Shown here one piece after another: positions 1 to 6,275 of a stretch of 18,354 nucleotides of DNA. The stretch lies in assembly GCA_003149835.1 (NCBI GenBank), contig QAMX01000122.1, positions 1 through 18,354 of the forward strand, written 5' to 3'. The DNA is from Clostridiales bacterium. GTDB lineage: Bacteria > Bacillota > Clostridia > Oscillospirales > QAMX01. The notes beneath the pieces are model-generated. The model ran no database searches and was not told where the DNA came from. It saw only the letters and a list, made by a program, of their open reading frames with translations. Positions within the stretch are counted from its first letter, which is position 1; every line of letters begins with the position of its first letter. Position numbers and translations under genes: made by a program.

Positions 1-37
1 AGCAGTTTTCTCGCTTCACTCGAATCTTTTTTTCCGG

Positions 38-49
38 GCGTAGCTACGC
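38..49. repeat. 12-bp perfect palindrome inside an imperfect hairpin
   Basis: GCGTAGCTACGC is its own reverse complement. It is flanked by TTTTCCG on the left and CGGAAAA on the right, so bases 30-60 can form one hairpin. It lies just beyond the terminator of the ABC exporter operon, and may be part of a bidirectional termination region or an end of whatever lies left of the window. No gene is visible in 1-213. Confidence 0.4.
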
Positions 50-58
50 TTTACGGAA

Positions 59-91
59 AAGAGAGGTTTTGAAGATATCAAAACCTCTCTT
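59..91 (-). terminator. Intrinsic terminator of the ABC exporter operon
   Basis: Perfect 14-bp inverted repeat (AAGAGAGGTTTTGA and its complement) with a 5-nt loop. On the minus strand the second arm runs into TTTTCC, a short U-rich tail. It lies about 120 nt past the stop codon at 214, so it most likely ends the two-gene ABC transcript. The arms begin with AA and end with TT, so it could also work on the plus strand. Confidence 0.75.
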
Positions 92-213
92 GATGAGTTC
101 AGGTCAAAACGCTTTCCCAAGGTTCAACCGGATACCGATGGCAAGAAAAATTTCTGTAAAATTGAACAGCCCCCAACAGCCCATTTTGCGGATATTATAG
201 CTCTCGGCTATCG

Positions 214-1818
214 CTATAAACAGATGATCTTATCATCCAGCTCGCTCAGAGCCGCGTCATGTGAAACACAGATCAGCGTACCGTGATAGCTCTTGATCCA
301 CCCGATCAGCCATTCCCTGCCCGCCGCGTCGAGATGATTCGACGGCTCATCGAGAATCGTCAGAGGCGCGCGACGAGACAATGCCCTTGCCAGACTGATT
401 CGCTGTTTCTCCCCGCCGGACAACGGAATTTCACCGTCCGTAACTCTTTTGTCCGCGATTTCCGCTAAGCCGGCGGCATACAGAATCTGCGAAAGCTCTG
501 CTTCCGTCATATCCTCCCTACCCAGCCTTACGTTGTCCGCCACTGTGCCGTCGCAGAGCCACGGTTCCTGCATCGCTACGGCAAGGTTTCGCCGCCAGAG
601 CGATAGGTCCGCCTCCGTCACGTCGCAGCCGTTCATCCGAATCCGTCCTCCGGCAGGTGTGCAGAGACCGGTGAGCAGTCGGATCAATGTCGACTTTCCG
701 GTTCCGTTTGCGCCCGCAACGGCAAGCTTCTCTCCCTGCCACAGTTGAAACGACAGATCTTGCAACAGAATTTTTTCGTCGTAGCCAAACGTGATTTTTT
801 CGACGGATAGCTCTGCGCCGCAGCCCGGCTTTTTGCCGCCGCGCCGCTCCGGTTCTTCGTAAAAAACCGCCATCCGCTCTTCCAGTCCATGCATCAGCGG
901 CAGCTTTCGGAACAAATAACTCAGACCCTCCAAAGCTTCTCCGAGCACTCCGAAATATCCGAGCATGGCGGCAACGTCCCCAGTGCCGATGCTCCCTTCG
1001 GCGACAAACAGCGCGCCGATCAAAAGAATCAGCAGTGTCGCCGCCGTATCGGTCAGCGCCTTGGCGCCGCCGGCTACCGCGTCAAATACGGTCTTTTTCC
1101 GCAGTGTAATCGCATAGTAACGCCGGAATTCCGTATCCAATAGCGCACGCCAGCGCTCGGCCAGCCCAAGCAGGCGCAGCGTATGAGGCACGGTCGTCAA
1201 CTCAGCCTCCCGTGCGCGGGTCGCCGAACGGTATTCGCGCGTCTGCCGGTCAAATTGCGCTTCTCGCTTGCGAACCAACAGCGGTACGGTCAATTTCGTG
1301 AGCGCCAACGCCAGAGTACAAAGCGCATAGGACGGACTGACGCCTGTCATCCTCCAAGCCAACAGCATGAACGTAAACGGCAACGTCAATAGGCTGACCC
1401 GGATAACCAGCCAAAAATAACGATAATCTATCGGATCCTCTTCCATGCGCTGCGTAACCTCGCCCACATCCGTTTTCATCGCCGCAACATAAGATTTGTC
1501 AAAAAATCGGCTCAGAACCCTCCGGTCGTGCCGCAGCGCGCCGGACAGCATGCAAACATTAGACAGATAATTGATTACGGGGACGGCGACTGCGGTTACC
1601 GCCATGTAAATTAGCAGAGCCGACAGGCTCTTGGCCGCCAGTTTGGTTTCCAAGGCAAACACCGCATCCGCCAATCCGCCCAGCGCATCCGCTGTCAGAA
1701 TCGACGCAGCGGCGGCCAGCAAATCGGCGAATGTCCATACCAGCAACGTTTGCCACATCGTTTGGCGGCAATCGCTGTGGATTTTGCCGCTAATCAGCCG
1801 TTTTTCAGGTCGTTTCAT
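214..1818 (-). CDS. ABC exporter half-transporter (permease fused to ATPase), second subunit
   Basis: 534 aa. The N-terminal half (about residues 20-310) has several hydrophobic segments of the type-I exporter membrane domain. The C-terminal half is a complete ATPase: Walker A GANGTGKST (369-377), Q-loop Gln417, signature LSGGE (466-470), Walker B ending in catalytic Glu491, and switch His520. Its ATG overlaps the stop of the upstream ABC gene by 4 bp (ATGA), so the two are translationally coupled and probably form a heterodimer. All catalytic residues are present, so both ATPase sites could be active. Substrate cannot be read from the sequence; multidrug, peptide or bacteriocin export are all possible. 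Third codon positions look less GC-biased than in serCA or pheST, a weak hint of separate origin. Confidence 0.9.
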   Translation of the reverse strand: MKRPEKRLISGKIHSDCRQTMWQTLLVWTFADLLAAAASILTADALGGLADAVFALETKLAAKSLSALLIYMAVTAVAVPVINYLSNVCMLSGALRHDRRVLSRFFDKSYVAAMKTDVGEVTQRMEEDPIDYRYFWLVIRVSLLTLPFTFMLLAWRMTGVSPSYALCTLALALTKLTVPLLVRKREAQFDRQTREYRSATRAREAELTTVPHTLRLLGLAERWRALLDTEFRRYYAITLRKKTVFDAVAGGAKALTDTAATLLILLIGALFVAEGSIGTGDVAAMLGYFGVLGEALEGLSYLFRKLPLMHGLEERMAVFYEEPERRGGKKPGCGAELSVEKITFGYDEKILLQDLSFQLWQGEKLAVAGANGTGKSTLIRLLTGLCTPAGGRIRMNGCDVTEADLSLWRRNLAVAMQEPWLCDGTVADNVRLGREDMTEAELSQILYAAGLAEIADKRVTDGEIPLSGGEKQRISLARALSRRAPLTILDEPSNHLDAAGREWLIGWIKSYHGTLICVSHDAALSELDDKIICL

Positions 1819-3323
1819 GCCGTATGCACCTCCCCGTTTTCCACTCGCAGCTCATACTGCGCACAACCTTCCAAGGCATCGCCGTGGGACACATAGAGCG
1901 TCGTGCCGGTTCTTTCAGCGATCAGCTCGCGCAGTACGGCAATCCCCGCCGTATCCAAGGAATTTGCCGGTTCGTCCAGAATCAACAAGCGCGGAGCAGC
2001 GGCGAATACCACAGCGAGAAACACCTTTTTGCGTTCCCCTCCCGACAATTCTCTCACATCGACGGCCAGCTGCGCTTCGCTGAGACCAAAACGACAGGCA
2101 ATGGCTGCTGCTTTTTCGCCTGCCATTGCAAGCAGATCTGCCCCGGGAATGCCGAACAAAGCATCCGTCTGCGGCAGATAGGCGATTTGTTCCGGCCGCA
2201 GAACAAACGCCTCCCCGCTATCCGGCTTCAAGAGGCCAGCCAGCAGCCTGAGCAGCGTCGTTTTGCCCGCGCCGTTTATACCGGTCACAGCAGTCGTCGT
2301 GTCAGGCGCAATGCAGACCGTCACATCACGCAGGACTCTGCCGAAAAAAACGTGCTCGAGCGCCGTCCGATTTGAAAAGCGTTCCTTTTCCGGCGTGAGC
2401 CACGGATTCAGACGGCCGAATGCCGTTCGGGTCACGGCGAGTTCCGGAATTTTTGCAAACAACTCGTTCACCGCCGCAAAAAAGGTTCCCGCCAGTGCGG
2501 CGGCTGCGACGGCGTCGGAAACAGACACTCCCCGCCTAAGTACATAAGCGCCCGCCACACCGTAAGCCCCATATTTCAGTAACGTAGAAATTGTCGATTC
2601 CACGGCATTTTCTGCGCCGCTTGCAAGCTCGGTACGGTTTCCAATGCGGATGTACGCACTATGCAATCGTTTCAATCCGGCAAACCATCGGTCTTTGGCG
2701 TCGTACAGACGGATGTCGGCAAAGCCTTTGTAACCGGAAACTATATAATCGGTCAGACGGCCTTCAATCTCCCGTGAATCGACATAGTAGCGCTGAAAAT
2801 ATTTCTTGACTACAATCGGCGGAAGAATCTGTAACGCCGCCATCCCGCAGTAAAGCAGCGCCAACACGGGTGCGCGCACGGTCAGATACGCTATGTAGAT
2901 CAGGGCGCTCAGCAGCGCAGCGGCAATCCCCGGGATCAATCCTGTACAGGCGTCGCAGACTCTGTTCAAATCGTCATTGAATTTTTCCTTCGCGTCGCCC
3001 CGTTTCTCCTGCGCAAGTACAGACAGCGGTCGTTCCAGAAACAACCTGTAAAATGTCTGCTGCACGGAATTGCGGCCGGTCGCCGCCGCACGGTTCGCCG
3101 CCGTGTCAGAAACAGCGGTAAGCAATTGCGTACAGACAGCGACGGAGAGCAGCAGTCCACCCACTGACCATACGCCGTCAATATCACCCGAAACCGCGGC
3201 GTCCGCTGTCCGACTCGTAAGCTCGGCAGTCAGCAGTCCCGCAGGAATCACGACTACACAGCGTACAAAGCTGAACAGCGCGCCCCGCCACAGATGAGGG
3301 ACAAAAAATTGCCATATTTTCAT
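1815..3323 (-). CDS. ABC exporter half-transporter (permease fused to ATPase), first subunit
   Basis: 502 aa, rather short for a membrane-ATPase fusion (usually 570-600). Hydrophobic segments fall at about residues 15-35, 50-70, 130-170 and 245-290. The ATPase has Walker A GINGAGKTT (348-356), Q-loop Gln385, signature LSGGE (426-430), Walker B with Glu451 and switch His480. The start ATG at 3323 is preceded by AAGGAG (3336-3341) at a long 12-nt spacing. First gene of a two-gene operon, overlapping the partner by 4 bp. A promoter at 3646-3674 and a structured leader lie upstream, which suggests induction through the leader, as known for some heterodimeric multidrug exporters such as BmrCD. Substrate unknown. 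Confidence 0.88.
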   Translation of the reverse strand: MKIWQFFVPHLWRGALFSFVRCVVVIPAGLLTAELTSRTADAAVSGDIDGVWSVGGLLLSVAVCTQLLTAVSDTAANRAAATGRNSVQQTFYRLFLERPLSVLAQEKRGDAKEKFNDDLNRVCDACTGLIPGIAAALLSALIYIAYLTVRAPVLALLYCGMAALQILPPIVVKKYFQRYYVDSREIEGRLTDYIVSGYKGFADIRLYDAKDRWFAGLKRLHSAYIRIGNRTELASGAENAVESTISTLLKYGAYGVAGAYVLRRGVSVSDAVAAAALAGTFFAAVNELFAKIPELAVTRTAFGRLNPWLTPEKERFSNRTALEHVFFGRVLRDVTVCIAPDTTTAVTGINGAGKTTLLRLLAGLLKPDSGEAFVLRPEQIAYLPQTDALFGIPGADLLAMAGEKAAAIACRFGLSEAQLAVDVRELSGGERKKVFLAVVFAAAPRLLILDEPANSLDTAGIAVLRELIAERTGTTLYVSHGDALEGCAQYELRVENGEVHTA

Positions 3324-3430
3324 AAAATTCTATTTCTCCTTGTCGTTTTTCCGGTCACAAAGACATACCCGCAACATTTAGCGGTTGTCGCTTGCGGCTG
3401 ATGGACGGCAGGGTCTCCGCAGACGCGAAG

Positions 3431-3460
3431 AGGCCGCCGGAGAACACTCCCCGGCGGCCT
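3431..3460 (-). other. 10-bp perfect GC-rich hairpin in the ABC leader
   Basis: AGGCCGCCGG and CCGGCGGCCT flank a 10-nt loop. No U-run follows on either strand, so it is not an intrinsic terminator by itself. The loop contains AGUGUUC (3448-3442 on the minus strand), exactly complementary to GAACACU (3564-3558) just past the stop of the candidate leader peptide. Confidence 0.6.
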
Positions 3461-3480
3461 GAAATATCTTTTGGCAGACC

Positions 3481-3516
3481 TCTACAAAAGGCTGTCGGCA
3501 GACAGTCTTTTACAGA
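3481..3516 (-). terminator. Terminator-like hairpin with UUUU tail inside the ABC leader
   Basis: On the minus strand a 16-bp stem (one A-C mismatch, two G-U pairs) closes a UGCC loop. The lower A-U part gives the right arm a UUUU run right after GACAGCC. It could act as a weak intrinsic terminator or attenuator upstream of the exporter genes, or simply be the tip of the long rod described for 3368-3616. Confidence 0.4.
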
Positions 3517-3567
3517 TTCTTCCCCGCCATGACGACAAAGGATATTTCGCTCCGAGCAGTGTTCGTC

Positions 3568-3612
3568 TTACTTGATCTGCGCGGAGCTGACAAGATTATA
3601 CCACCTGCACAT
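3568..3612 (-). CDS. Candidate 14-codon leader peptide upstream of the ABC exporter
   Basis: The ORF reads MCRWYNLVSSAQIK then TAA. It begins 9 nt after a strong AAAGGAG site (3628-3622), and the predicted transcription start (about 3639) gives a 27-nt 5' end. Its 3' half (codons for SSAQI) forms the 5' strand of a long-range helix with 3423-3415, so ribosome position would decide the leader fold. The layout is what known translation-dependent attenuators show ahead of drug-efflux ABC genes. The ORF is very short and could arise by chance; no homology was recognised. Confidence 0.4.
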   Translation of the reverse strand: MCRWYNLVSSAQIK

Positions 3613-3645
3613 GCGGCTCTACTCCTTTTATATGGTTTCTTTCAT

Positions 3646-3674
3646 ATCTTAACATTTTTCTCTTCATCTGTCAA
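3646..3674 (-). promoter_or_regulatory. Sigma-A promoter for the ABC exporter leader
   Basis: On the minus strand TTGACA (3674-3669), a 17-nt spacer and TAAGAT (3651-3646) with an extended -10 TGT. Predicted start near 3639, about 315 nt upstream of the first exporter ATG. A second extended -10, TGGTATAAT (3603-3595), lies inside the leader ORF without a good -35. Confidence 0.65.
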
Positions 3675-3698
3675 TACGCTGACCACGTTTTTTAATCT

Positions 3699-4718
3699 TT
3701 ATTCGTTCCGCAGATACAGCGCCGCGAGTTTCAAAACCGCCTCGCAGTCCGCCCATGAAACGACCGAGGCGGGCGCGTGGAGGTAGCGCACAGGCGCGGA
3801 AATGCCGGCGCAGGGAATTCCGCCGCGCGACACGGTGATGCTGCCCGCGTCCGTCCCGCCGGCGACAAGCATTTTGGTCTGAACCGGAATCCCGTTTTCG
3901 GCGGCCAGGCGTTTCAGCTTTGCAAACAGCTCCGGGCTGTAAATCGCCGAGCGGTCCATATAGCTGACGACCGCGCCTTTTCCGGCGCAGCAGACGCGCT
4001 TTTCACCCTCGACGCCCGCCACGTCGGCGGCCGTCGTCCCTTCGAGGACGAGCGCCTCGGACGGGTCGAGCGCAAAGCTCGCGGCCTTCGCGCCTGCGCC
4101 GCCGACCTCCTCGCGTGTGGAAAAGACAAACCATGTGTCGTAAGCGCAGGGCGCTTTTGTCCGTAACAGTTCAGCCATCACGGCGCAGCCGAGCCGGTCG
4201 TCGATGGCTTTGGCCTTGAACATCCCTTCGCCGAAATCGCCGGGCGCCGTGACAAACGACGCAAAATCGCCGACCGCGGCGACCTGCTCGGCCTCCGCTC
4301 TGTCCGCCGCCCCGATGTCTAAGCAGAGCTGCTTCGGCGTTTTCTTTTTCTCATCGTCTCCGGCGATATGCACCGGCGTCAGGCCGGTCACGCCGTAAAC
4401 GCTTCCCTTTTCGCCGCGCACCCGCAGCTGTCTGCCGAGCGCGACGCGCAAATCAATGCCGCCGACGGGCGACAGCGACAGATAGCCCTTGTCGTCAATC
4501 GACGTGACGATGAAGCCGACCTCGTCCATATGAGCGCAGACCATCCGCACCTTTTCCCCACCCGCCGTACCGCGCCGCAGCGCGCACAGGTTTCCCTGCC
4601 GGTCCTCGCGGATCTCGTCGGCGAACGGCTCGACCATTGCACGGATGCAGCCGCGCACATGCGCCTCGTCGCCGGACACGCCGTCGACGGAGCAGAGCGT
4701 TTTCAGAAGCGTTTTCAC
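3699..4718 (-). CDS. M42 family metallo-aminopeptidase (glutamyl aminopeptidase/endoglucanase type)
   Basis: 339 aa, normal length for M42. Cytosolic di-metal aminopeptidase, a family known to form dodecameric TET particles that trim peptides. Expected metal and catalytic residues are visible: His63 and Asp65 in AHMDEVGFIV, Asp173 in KAIDDRLG, Glu203-Glu204 in REEVGG, Glu226 in LEGTTAADV (where some family members have Asp), and His314 in RYLHAP. The substrate-side GGTDAG motif is at 288-293. Start ATG overlaps the stop of the upstream M42 gene by 4 bp, so the two are translated together. Transcription is likely controlled from the leader at 5760-6031. Substrate preference is not evident from sequence. 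Confidence 0.93.
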   Translation of the reverse strand: MKTLLKTLCSVDGVSGDEAHVRGCIRAMVEPFADEIREDRQGNLCALRRGTAGGEKVRMVCAHMDEVGFIVTSIDDKGYLSLSPVGGIDLRVALGRQLRVRGEKGSVYGVTGLTPVHIAGDDEKKKTPKQLCLDIGAADRAEAEQVAAVGDFASFVTAPGDFGEGMFKAKAIDDRLGCAVMAELLRTKAPCAYDTWFVFSTREEVGGAGAKAASFALDPSEALVLEGTTAADVAGVEGEKRVCCAGKGAVVSYMDRSAIYSPELFAKLKRLAAENGIPVQTKMLVAGGTDAGSITVSRGGIPCAGISAPVRYLHAPASVVSWADCEAVLKLAALYLRNE

Positions 4719-5749
4719 AGCAGGTCACCGCCTTTCAGATCGGTCAGGAATTTCGCCAGAAGCCGCACGGCGCTCTCCGCCGTATCCATCGAAGCCAGCT
4801 CGATTGGCGTGTGCATATTGCGAATCGGCACCGACAGCACCGCGACGGGCACGCCGGCGCGCGAGACCTGAATTTCCGTGCCGTTTGTCCCCGTCGCGCG
4901 GGGGCAAACCTCCGGGCGCAGCGGGATTTTCAGCGCCTCGGCCGCCTGCCGCAGCGCGGCGTTCAGCCGCCTGTCGCATTCGGGGCCGACACAGACGGTC
5001 AGCTCGCCGAGGCCGAACGTTTTGTCGGCGGGCGCGCCCTTCGCTTCGGCAAACGTGACGTCGAGCACCAGAGCCGCGTTCGGCGCCAAACCAAACGCGG
5101 CGGCCTGCGCGCCGCGCCCGCCGACCTCTTCCATAGAAGAGGCGCAGAATACAATGTCATAATCCAGAGCGGCGCCGCGCAGCCGTTCCAGCGCGCAGGC
5201 TACGACGGCGGCGGACAGGCGGTTGTCGAGCGCTTTGGACACAAAGCGGCCGTTTTTCAGCAGCCGCGGCTCGCTTTTGAACACGACCGGCGTTCCCGGC
5301 GAGACGCGCCGTTCGACCGCTTCTTTTGCCATTCCGCAGTCAATGGCCATGTCGGATACGGCCGGAAACGATTTCATTTCCTCCGCGGTCTGCACATGCG
5401 GCGGCAGACAGCATAGCACGCCGTCGAGCGGCGGGTCGCACAGAACCGTGACCTCGCCGTCGGGCATGACGCGCGCGTCGGCGCCGCCGAGCGAACCGAA
5501 TTTCAAAAAACCGTTTTCATCCACGCTCGTGACGATTAAGCCGACCTCGTCGAGGTGCGCGTCTAGCATGAGGAGCGGCGCGTTTTCCGCGCCGCAGCGC
5601 CGGAACGCCGTGAGCGAGCCGAGCCGGTCCCGGCGCAGCTCGCAGCCGGCGTTTTTGAGCGGCGCGGCCAGCGCCTCGACCGCGGCGGCTTCAAAGCCGG
5701 CGGGCGCGGGCGCGGCCGTTAAATCGTGTAAAACAGAGCGTAAAGTCAT
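4715..5749 (-). CDS. M42 family metallo-aminopeptidase paralogue, first gene of the pair
   Basis: 344 aa from ATG 5749. This start is chosen because AGGAGG lies at 5759-5754 and homology begins at once (MTLRSVLHDLTAAPAPAGFE). The frame is open upstream to 6124, but that stretch is the leader and terminator and does not look like protein. Metal and catalytic residues: His65 and Asp67 in DAHLDEVG, Asp175 in KALDNRLSA, Glu207-Glu208 in MEEVGG, Asp230 in LDVTFAEA, His313 in NMHTP. The usual GGTDA motif reads TGTNGTE here, so specificity may differ from the downstream copy. The two subunits could form mixed TET complexes (inference). Confidence 0.93.
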   Translation of the reverse strand: MTLRSVLHDLTAAPAPAGFEAAAVEALAAPLKNAGCELRRDRLGSLTAFRRCGAENAPLLMLDAHLDEVGLIVTSVDENGFLKFGSLGGADARVMPDGEVTVLCDPPLDGVLCCLPPHVQTAEEMKSFPAVSDMAIDCGMAKEAVERRVSPGTPVVFKSEPRLLKNGRFVSKALDNRLSAAVVACALERLRGAALDYDIVFCASSMEEVGGRGAQAAAFGLAPNAALVLDVTFAEAKGAPADKTFGLGELTVCVGPECDRRLNAALRQAAEALKIPLRPEVCPRATGTNGTEIQVSRAGVPVAVLSVPIRNMHTPIELASMDTAESAVRLLAKFLTDLKGGDLL

Positions 5750-5759
5750 GATTCCTCCT

Positions 5760-5784
5760 AAAAAAGGCGGCGTAGAAAGCCGCC
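5760..5784 (-). terminator. Intrinsic terminator (attenuator) directly before the M42 operon
   Basis: Minus strand: GGCGGC (5784-5779), a 7-nt loop, GCCGCC (5771-5766), then six U. The ribosome site AGGAGG begins at the next base. Nothing but the leader is transcribed into it on this strand, since serC is divergent. It therefore either controls read-through into the M42 genes or ends a small RNA. Confidence 0.75.
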
Positions 5785-6031
5785 ATACACCTGAAAAGGA
5801 TTTGCGAATCCGCGGTATCGTTCCATTTCGCCCTGATCCGTCGGCGTATTGAACCGGGCTGTCCGATTTGCTCATCCGCCGCGGACAGGATTTTCTGTCA
5901 TTCCGAGAAGCCGTCCCTCGTCTGTTCGAGCGTGTATTCCCATCCGGCCGCGCGTTTTTTCTGCCGCCCCGGCAAAGCGCGCCGCATTCGCCCCAAAAGC
6001 GGTTCCGGCGTATGGCGGTTTGAATTTCAAC
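5780..6031 (-). ncRNA. Structured leader RNA of the M42 operon, riboswitch-like
   Basis: From the promoter at 6038-6066 to the terminator. CCGCCAUACGCC (6018-6007) pairs with GGUGUAUGGCGG (5791-5780) over 12 bp with one G-U. This uses the 5' arm of the terminator, so it acts as an antiterminator and closes the whole domain. A second helix joins 5991-5982 to 5815-5804 with a 2-nt GG bulge. Inside are hairpins at 5982-5950, 5930-5917 (CUCG/CGAG) and 5899-5884 (GACAG/CUGUC). This is the plan of a switch whose closed state permits expression. The RNA class was not recognised. A stand-alone RNA of about 270 nt is the alternative. Confidence 0.55.
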
Positions 6032-6037
6032 GTTTAT

Positions 6038-6066
6038 ATTATACCACTTTTTCGTTTTCTTAGCAA
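6038..6066 (-). promoter_or_regulatory. Promoter of the M42 leader
   Basis: Minus strand TTGCTA (6066-6061), 17-nt spacer, TATAAT (6043-6038) with extended -10 TGG. Predicted start near 6031. It is divergent from the serC promoter, with 51 bp between the two -35 boxes. Confidence 0.65.
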
Positions 6067-6117
6067 GATGTCCCAATGAAACGGGCGGATTTCTTTGCAA
6101 ATTCCACAACCTATGCC

Positions 6118-6146
6118 TTGACACTTTCCAAGGGAAAATGTATAAT
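6118..6146 (+). promoter_or_regulatory. Consensus sigma-A promoter of serC-serA
   Basis: TTGACA (6118-6123), 17-nt spacer, TATAAT (6141-6146): both hexamers are a perfect match. Predicted start near 6153, giving a leader of about 120 nt before serC. Confidence 0.85.
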
Positions 6147-6187
6147 TATAAAATCAGGTATTTATATCCTTTTTCAGTCTGCTTTCA

Positions 6188-6230
6188 GGCTGGAAAGACA
6201 GCCGTCCGCCCCGTATACCGGGCGGATTTT
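6188..6230 (+). terminator. Attenuator-like hairpins in the serC leader
   Basis: GGCTG (6188-6192) pairs with CAGCC (6199-6203); an overlapping alternative joins CTTTC (6183-6187) with GAAAG (6193-6197). Next, TCCGCCC (6205-6211) pairs with GGGCGGA (6220-6226) and is followed by TTTT. The last hairpin resembles an intrinsic terminator between a strong promoter and serC, so transcription may be attenuated here. The U-run is short. Confidence 0.5.
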
Positions 6231-6275
6231 CCACGGCCGCTGTTGATGTGATTTTTATTTTGGAGGTCATCCCAA

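Larger units (their letters stand above)
3368..3616 (-). ncRNA. Structured 5' leader of the ABC operon (attenuator candidate; 6S-like alternative)
   Basis: Read on the minus strand, several helices nest. CUCC..GCAGA (3586-3576) pairs with UCUGCGGAG (3423-3415). GAAAUAUCCUUU (3548-3537) pairs with AAAAGAUAUUUC (3472-3461) with one mismatch. GGCGGG (3528-3523) pairs with UCUGCC (3478-3473), and 3516-3501 pairs with 3496-3481 around a UGCC loop. A separate 10-bp GC hairpin sits at 3460-3431. Weaker outer pairings reach 3605/3380. The inner rod with a side hairpin in the 3' half resembles the general plan of 6S RNA (core about 3588-3411, near 178 nt). A promoter, ribosome site and short ORF just upstream argue more for a regulatory leader of the exporter. 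No known family was recognised by sequence. Confidence 0.5.

Noticed and set aside
5810..5830. T-box sequence in the M42 leader (GAUACCGCGG)
   Set aside because: It shares ACCGCGG with the T-box, but the UGGN part is not adjacent and no Stem I specifier or AGUA motif was found upstream.
5750..6124. N-terminal extension of the upstream M42 gene
   Set aside because: The added protein has no homology, would cross an intrinsic terminator, and AGGAGG sits exactly before ATG 5749.
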